This document shows, in pieces, positions 45,306 through 50,041 of a DNA stretch of 50,041 bases. The stretch spans positions 281,883 to 331,923 of the forward strand of contig NW_003125887.1 of assembly GCF_000003605.2 (NCBI RefSeq), in the 5' to 3' direction. The notes beneath the pieces were generated by a model. The model was given only the letters and a program-made list of their open reading frames with translations, was not told the origin of the DNA and ran no database searches. The translations under genes were made by a program, and so were the position numbers. This DNA is from Saccoglossus kowalevskii. Lineage: Eukaryota; Hemichordata; Enteropneusta; Harrimaniidae. Position 1 is the first letter of the stretch, and each line of letters starts with the position of its first letter.

Positions 45306-45440
45306 TATTGAAAACAGAACAGCACAGCACACTGAGTCGCCGTGACAGCACAACACAACACAACAGAACAGCACAGCACACTGAGTCGCCGTGACAGCAC
45401 AACACAACAGAACAGAACAGCACACAGAGTCGCCGTGAAT
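45306..45440 (+). repeat. Minisatellite, about 2.7 units of 46-47 bp
   Basis: Units of agaacagcacagcacactga, gtcgccgtgacagcacaaca and a short tail recur at about 45315, 45364 and (shorter) 45412. The gtcgccgtg segment resembles the TIR core of the TTAA-flanked MITE, and the sequence after the last unit (ttggaatttcatgtaa) also echoes the interior of 41404-41536. Confidence 0.75.
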
Positions 45441-47266
45441 CGCACGTTGGAATTTCATGTAACCTTTAATTAAACTTCTTCGCCCAAGTGGGTCACGTGA
45501 CGGGTCGGTATTCAGTTGGGCAAGGCTAACAGAGTCGTGACCTCGATGTGGTTCGTAACCAGTCTTGTGATTGGTTGTTGACAAATGCTGAACAGGCCAC
45601 GCCTCCAACTGTGCCGTGCGTTCGGGCAAACCGTTAGGAATTCCTAAATGGAGTAAATTTGTGTAGTTTTCTTGATTTATTCTGCAGATATCGGTAAAAT
45701 GTAGGTAGGGCTTTGGCGAAATTTGAAGAAGCAACTAATATTCTTCAACCTGGTATTTTTTTTAGATTTTATTTTTTATTTTTTTCGTCTGTTTTTTCGA
45801 GTTTAAAAAATGTGAGCTGGCTGGAGCCTTCATCCCTTGTCTATTTCTTACACTAGATACCAGCCGATACCCCCCCGCTCATAGAGACTGCGTATTACAG
45901 TTGATTATAGTTCCTGGGCTCCCTGTGGTTCTTCCCACCGAGTTGTTTTGTCGCCAACGTGTAAAGATGACAAGGTGTGTGAATGTATGTATCAGTAATA
46001 TATATCAACTTACAATGTGTCATTTTACTACTAGTCCTTTGGGACTCTATCGACGAAGTGATGTGGGTATACAGATGTTAGCGTCCCTCATTTACACCGT
46101 GACTCTGTCATAGCAAATGTGCAATCTAGTTAAACCTTATATTTTTAATTGTTTTCGCATATTTCATTATTTTTATTATTCTATATATTTTTTTTTAAAT
46201 AGTTTTTTTTTTTTAAATTGGTGATAATTGCAAACACCAATACCAGACACGTAATACAGAACATCAAAAATATACGAATTAATACAAAAATAAAATAAAA
46301 TATATCAAATAAATTAACAGAACAACAAATTTTAATCAGATCGGTTCCACGTACGGTGAGGGTGATCGTTGACACTAATTTATAGATTGAGTTTTATAAC
46401 TCATCTAATGATGTTGTCTTGTAGGCAACATGCTTTTAAAAGTGTCAGCTGTTCGCAACTAATGCGCCGCGCCAACTATTGCAAAACTATTTTGTCAAAG
46501 TAAAAAATAATAAAAAAATAACTCAATATAAAATTCACAGTATAATAACGACAAAATTGGAAACAATTTACAGATATAAAGTTTACTCAACTTTAAATAG
46601 AATAGAGTACATGGCGCCTGTCACTTGAATGAAAATGTCATTAACATTTGCAAATGTTGACATCATTGTTATGATTTAGCGCTGTATTTACTGTTACTGT
46701 ATGGCATGAATTTGGCTAAAAAAACAAAACAATTTGTAGTTATATTAAATATGTCTGCGCTCTTGTGACAGAGCTCAGAAATGGTAATAGGGCAAGACCA
46801 AGGCGGTCTAGATATGAAAAAAACAAATAATACAAAGTCGTTTTATAGAGCTATGGGTGTTCACAAACATTTACATGCATAAAACTGCATATTAATACAG
46901 TATTTTGCATACCCATATCAAGTGACCGGTGTTCATCGGGACTAACCTTCCACCGTTTCTGTCAAAACTAAACAAAGAAGGAAACTGTGGGTTTGTTTCA
47001 TCAAACATTGCGTGATTGTCCTACACATCAATTGACACGTGTACATCTAGCTGGTACGCAAGTATTAATTTAGTGTCTGCTGATGACCTCGTGACCTTTC
47101 AGCACCCGGCAGCAACCGACTCGAAATTTACTGCCCCGGATGGACGAGTTAGCCAACAAATGAATTCATCCAAGCAATAAACTGGCAATATTCTGACGCA
47201 TGGTTTGGTTTAGATGCTCGCAATATGATATGACGCTACCGATATTTGCGTTAATACTCAAGATGC
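45441..47266. other. Non-coding stretch
   Basis: 45441-45734 is GC-richer with an open minus frame of no known family. The rest is AT-rich; 46140-46350 resembles the T-rich/AT-rich tail of the duplication copies (near 31010-31210). Confidence 0.4.
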
Positions 47267-47326
47267 GGTGTATTCTGCTGTACTTTCACTCGCTTCGCTC
47301 GTGAAAGTACGGCCGCAGGATACACC
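47267..47326. other. Strong two-part inverted repeat (hairpin)
   Basis: GGTGTATTCTGC and GTACTTTCAC pair with GTGAAAGTAC and GCAGGATACACC around the loop TCGCTTCGCTC. The outer arm has one mismatch; the inner arm is perfect. Confidence 0.85.
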
Positions 47327-47397
47327 CATCCTTTGTGAAAATAACTTCCAAACACAACGAAAGCCACGGGGAGGGTGTGGGGTTCTGTCATATTACT

Positions 47398-47600
47398 TGA
47401 TACACTATTATTGCTGTATATACTATTTTAAATAGAATACACTGCCAGTACTGCATACATCACCAGATACACCAACATCAGTGTATAATTAAATTAGCGG
47501 ATACACAGCCATCACTATGTACATTACGGAATACTATCGTTGCTGTGTACACTACCATCACTGTACAAATATTAACAGATACACTACCGAAGCTGACAAA
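47398..47600 (+). repeat. Degenerate minisatellite of about 30 bp, about seven units
   Basis: Units of the type gatacaccaacatcagtgta recur (gatacac-cca-cactgta) with variable AT filler. Confidence 0.6.
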
Positions 47601-47612
47601 CAAAATACTCAC

Positions 47613-48060
47613 ACACCAAGGCACGAAACAAGATTCCCGTATAATATTCACTCCTAGGAACGAAACAGAGAATTTTCATAAATTACGCATGCCTAACACG
47701 AAAAAAAAAAATCCCATGAACTACACGCGCCTAGATACGAAATGGAGAATTTTTATAAACTACACATGCCTAGGCACGAAACAACAAAAATCTCGTATAA
47801 TATTCACGCCTAGGAGCGAAACAGAGAATTTTCATAAATTACGCATGCCTCGACACGAAACAAAAAAAATCTTATAAACTACACACGCCTAGATACGAAA
47901 CACAGGATTCTCATAAAAAGTGACATGCCTAGACACGAAAAGAAATATTCGTATGAACTACACATGTCTAGGCACAAGACGGGCGATTCTCATAAAAAAC
48001 ACACGCCTAGGCACAAACAAAAGTTTCTCATAAACTACACCCGCATAGGTACGATAATCC
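47613..48060 (+). repeat. Minisatellite of about 39 bp, 12 units, with a four-unit higher-order repeat
   Basis: The core catgcctaggcacgaaac recurs near 47613, 47650, 47688, 47726, 47765, 47807, 47845, 47882, 47923, 47963, 48001 and 48040. Units 1-4 resemble units 5-8 more than their neighbours: gtataatattcac and gagaattttcataaattacg recur 153 bp apart. Confidence 0.8.
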
Positions 48061-50041
48061 GACGACGATTGTGTAACATCAACGGGCCACCAATATCCAA
48101 TTCTAAAGTCGCGTGATAAAAACTTCATTTTAAAATAACAGGGTCGTATGAATAAGATGAAAGTATGAGCGCCAATTGATGATTCGACTGACACTGTCGT
48201 AAAATAAACTCGTTTACATTTCACAATAATACTTTTATGGAAATTTGTTCAATTTGTCTCTAATAATTGGGTTACGATCGCTTCAAATACGACGAAGATT
48301 GTATGCCCCAATTCCACACAGATATTAGACGTACATACAGACACAACGTGTTCTTTGTCGTGTTCCGTTGTAAATTGAGCACATATGGTATTGTTACATA
48401 AATGGATTCGAAGATAAGTATTGAATATCACTTGGTGCCTGCAAAATCAACAAGTTGATCGATAATTTATTAAGCGGAGGTGAAAACAGTTTCACGCAGT
48501 AGGATGTAATTTTACACATTCAATTAAAGAACCAATGATAAATGTTTTTTTTTTTTATACAAAATTTTTCACACAGAAATACAGGAAAGCTAAGCCGTAC
48601 GGGAACGAGAAAATAATATATAATTTTGGAAGCAGTGTTTCCGGTTGCAGAGTCACGTGATTATCTTTTGTCCGAGCACATCACCAATTCCTTCATCTTG
48701 TTCACGAATATTTCTGTTATGTTCACTACGATAAATTAATGATTTACCTATTGCACTATTTGTAGTACGGTCGTGAGCAAAGTTGTGTACTCGCGAACGT
48801 GTGTGCAATTGAGTCGACTTCGATCGAGTTACACGTTGGTGATGTAATCGAATTGATTGCCACGCGCACAGGAAACCCGCATTTTTATCTGTATTGCAGC
48901 GGTAAAACATTGATTAGTTGATTTAAGAGTTAATTGATTCGGTTTCCTTTTCTCGAAATCCCATATTGTGCGCAGTTACGTCAGAGTAGGTACACTTAAC
49001 AAGCAGTGTATTGTATTTCAGTTAAGTACACACGGACCTGATGGTTATTAGAAGCATGCACACGCCGAGTGCCACGTTTTATGTTAATTGATATAACCAG
49101 TATGTTGCAACAAATTAATTACAGCGTCTTTAGGTAAATGTACTTTATAATAGTCACACTTCATACTTTGAACTATCAGTATAATGGCGCAAAGAAAATC
49201 GCAGGTTCCCAAACTACTTTGTTTTCGGAAATTGTTTAGTGTCAATAATGATGGCCATTTTATCAGTTTGGAAGACTTCTATCATCTCCGTCATTTTGTG
49301 CGTCATGATAAAGAAAAATGATATAATGCGAATGTCATTTTTTGTTGTCTTGAATTATTTTAATAAATCTGGGGCTTAGAAATAAATTAAAATTAAACAA
49401 TATTTTATTTTACAATTGTGTTATGCACAGTCCCTTCACAAGAAACGCAATGCTTTGTTGGAGAAATTACATCATCGGATATGCTAATTTTATGTTAATC
49501 TTGGGGAAAGATAGCAGAACGTCCGTATTTTACCGCTAGCGAAATAAACAACGTTTAAGCTGTTAAATAAACAACGGATTAACCGAAACACGCATTGTAA
49601 CGATAAACCGTTTCATAACCGGTTGTGGAGAGACTGTGTGTTATGTCATTATTTTTCGAGCTGTTGACTGAACCCAATTGACAGCGTGACAGACAAACCA
49701 TATTCATACCAATTATTTCAGGAATTATGAAATGGCCTGCGGCTTACCAGGCTTACAAACCTCCCGAACGTTTTGTAGAAGATTTATATGCTGAACAACT
49801 AACTCATTAGGGTGTGATTTATACACGCCCTAAACGTACGCAGCACTGTCATGAATTAGTTTTCGCGTCTCTGTTGACCGATTTGGTTAGCTTGTTACTC
49901 GTGAATGGCTGTGTTATGTCTGTCATCATTTAGGCTCATGCGAGGTCCTGGACGGAACTTGACTCAGTGATTTGGAACTAATTACGATATAATCCGGACT
50001 GCTATTTCTGACAGTTTGGTATTCGCTATTATAATATAGCG
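48061..50041. other. Non-coding stretch to window end
   Basis: No gene or named repeat recognised. An open minus frame (48653-48910) has no known family. Confidence 0.5.

Noticed and set aside
48653-48910. 85-codon minus frame rich in Arg, His and Ser
   Set aside because: No family match and no splice or initiation context.

Overview
This is AT-rich, repeat-laden nuclear DNA from an animal, most likely a marine invertebrate. Genes are split by GT-AG introns, long stretches are non-coding, and there are remnants of DIRS-like, Penelope-like and LINE retroelements plus many short terminal-inverted-repeat (TIR) elements. A run of 50 Ns at 35046-35095 shows it is a draft scaffold. I cannot fix the phylum; the gene and repeats fit a non-vertebrate deuterostome or a lophotrochozoan.

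The one confident protein-coding gene is an orthologue of PRDM6 on the minus strand. Seven exons between 24596 and 18597 join in frame through canonical splice sites. They encode a conserved aromatic block, a C-x2-C knuckle, a PR/SET domain and four C-terminal C2H2-type zinc fingers, ending in a real stop. The extreme N-terminus lies further up the minus strand (above 24.6 kb) and is not securely identified; one 66-nt candidate exon sits at 25793-25858.

Left arm (1-18 kb): mostly repeats. A GC-rich block at about 2.2-4.1 kb is a decayed DIRS-like retroelement (minus strand) whose tyrosine-recombinase domain is still readable. It is flanked by a decayed C2H2 zinc-finger fragment (4.1-4.46 kb, plus) and a possible zinc-binding-domain exon (1.16-1.40 kb, minus). 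Two candidate exons at 7207-7368 and 4553-4637 (minus) are frame-compatible and could belong to a small membrane protein. A diverged tandem array (4.78-5.88 kb) is interrupted by a 191-bp inverted-repeat element. A LINE reverse-transcriptase tail lies at 13.1-13.7 kb.

Right arm (24.6-50 kb): no confident gene. It holds a direct duplication of about 2.3 kb (29.08-31.29 and 31.39-33.1 kb), a plus-strand LINE C-terminal fragment, a Penelope-like GIY-YIG fragment next to the assembly gap, a long TTTA/TTTG microsatellite, at least six TIR elements (including two inverted copies of a TTAA-flanked one), and minisatellites near 45.3 and 47.4-48.06 kb, the latter with a four-unit higher-order period. 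Most short open frames in the window look like chance.
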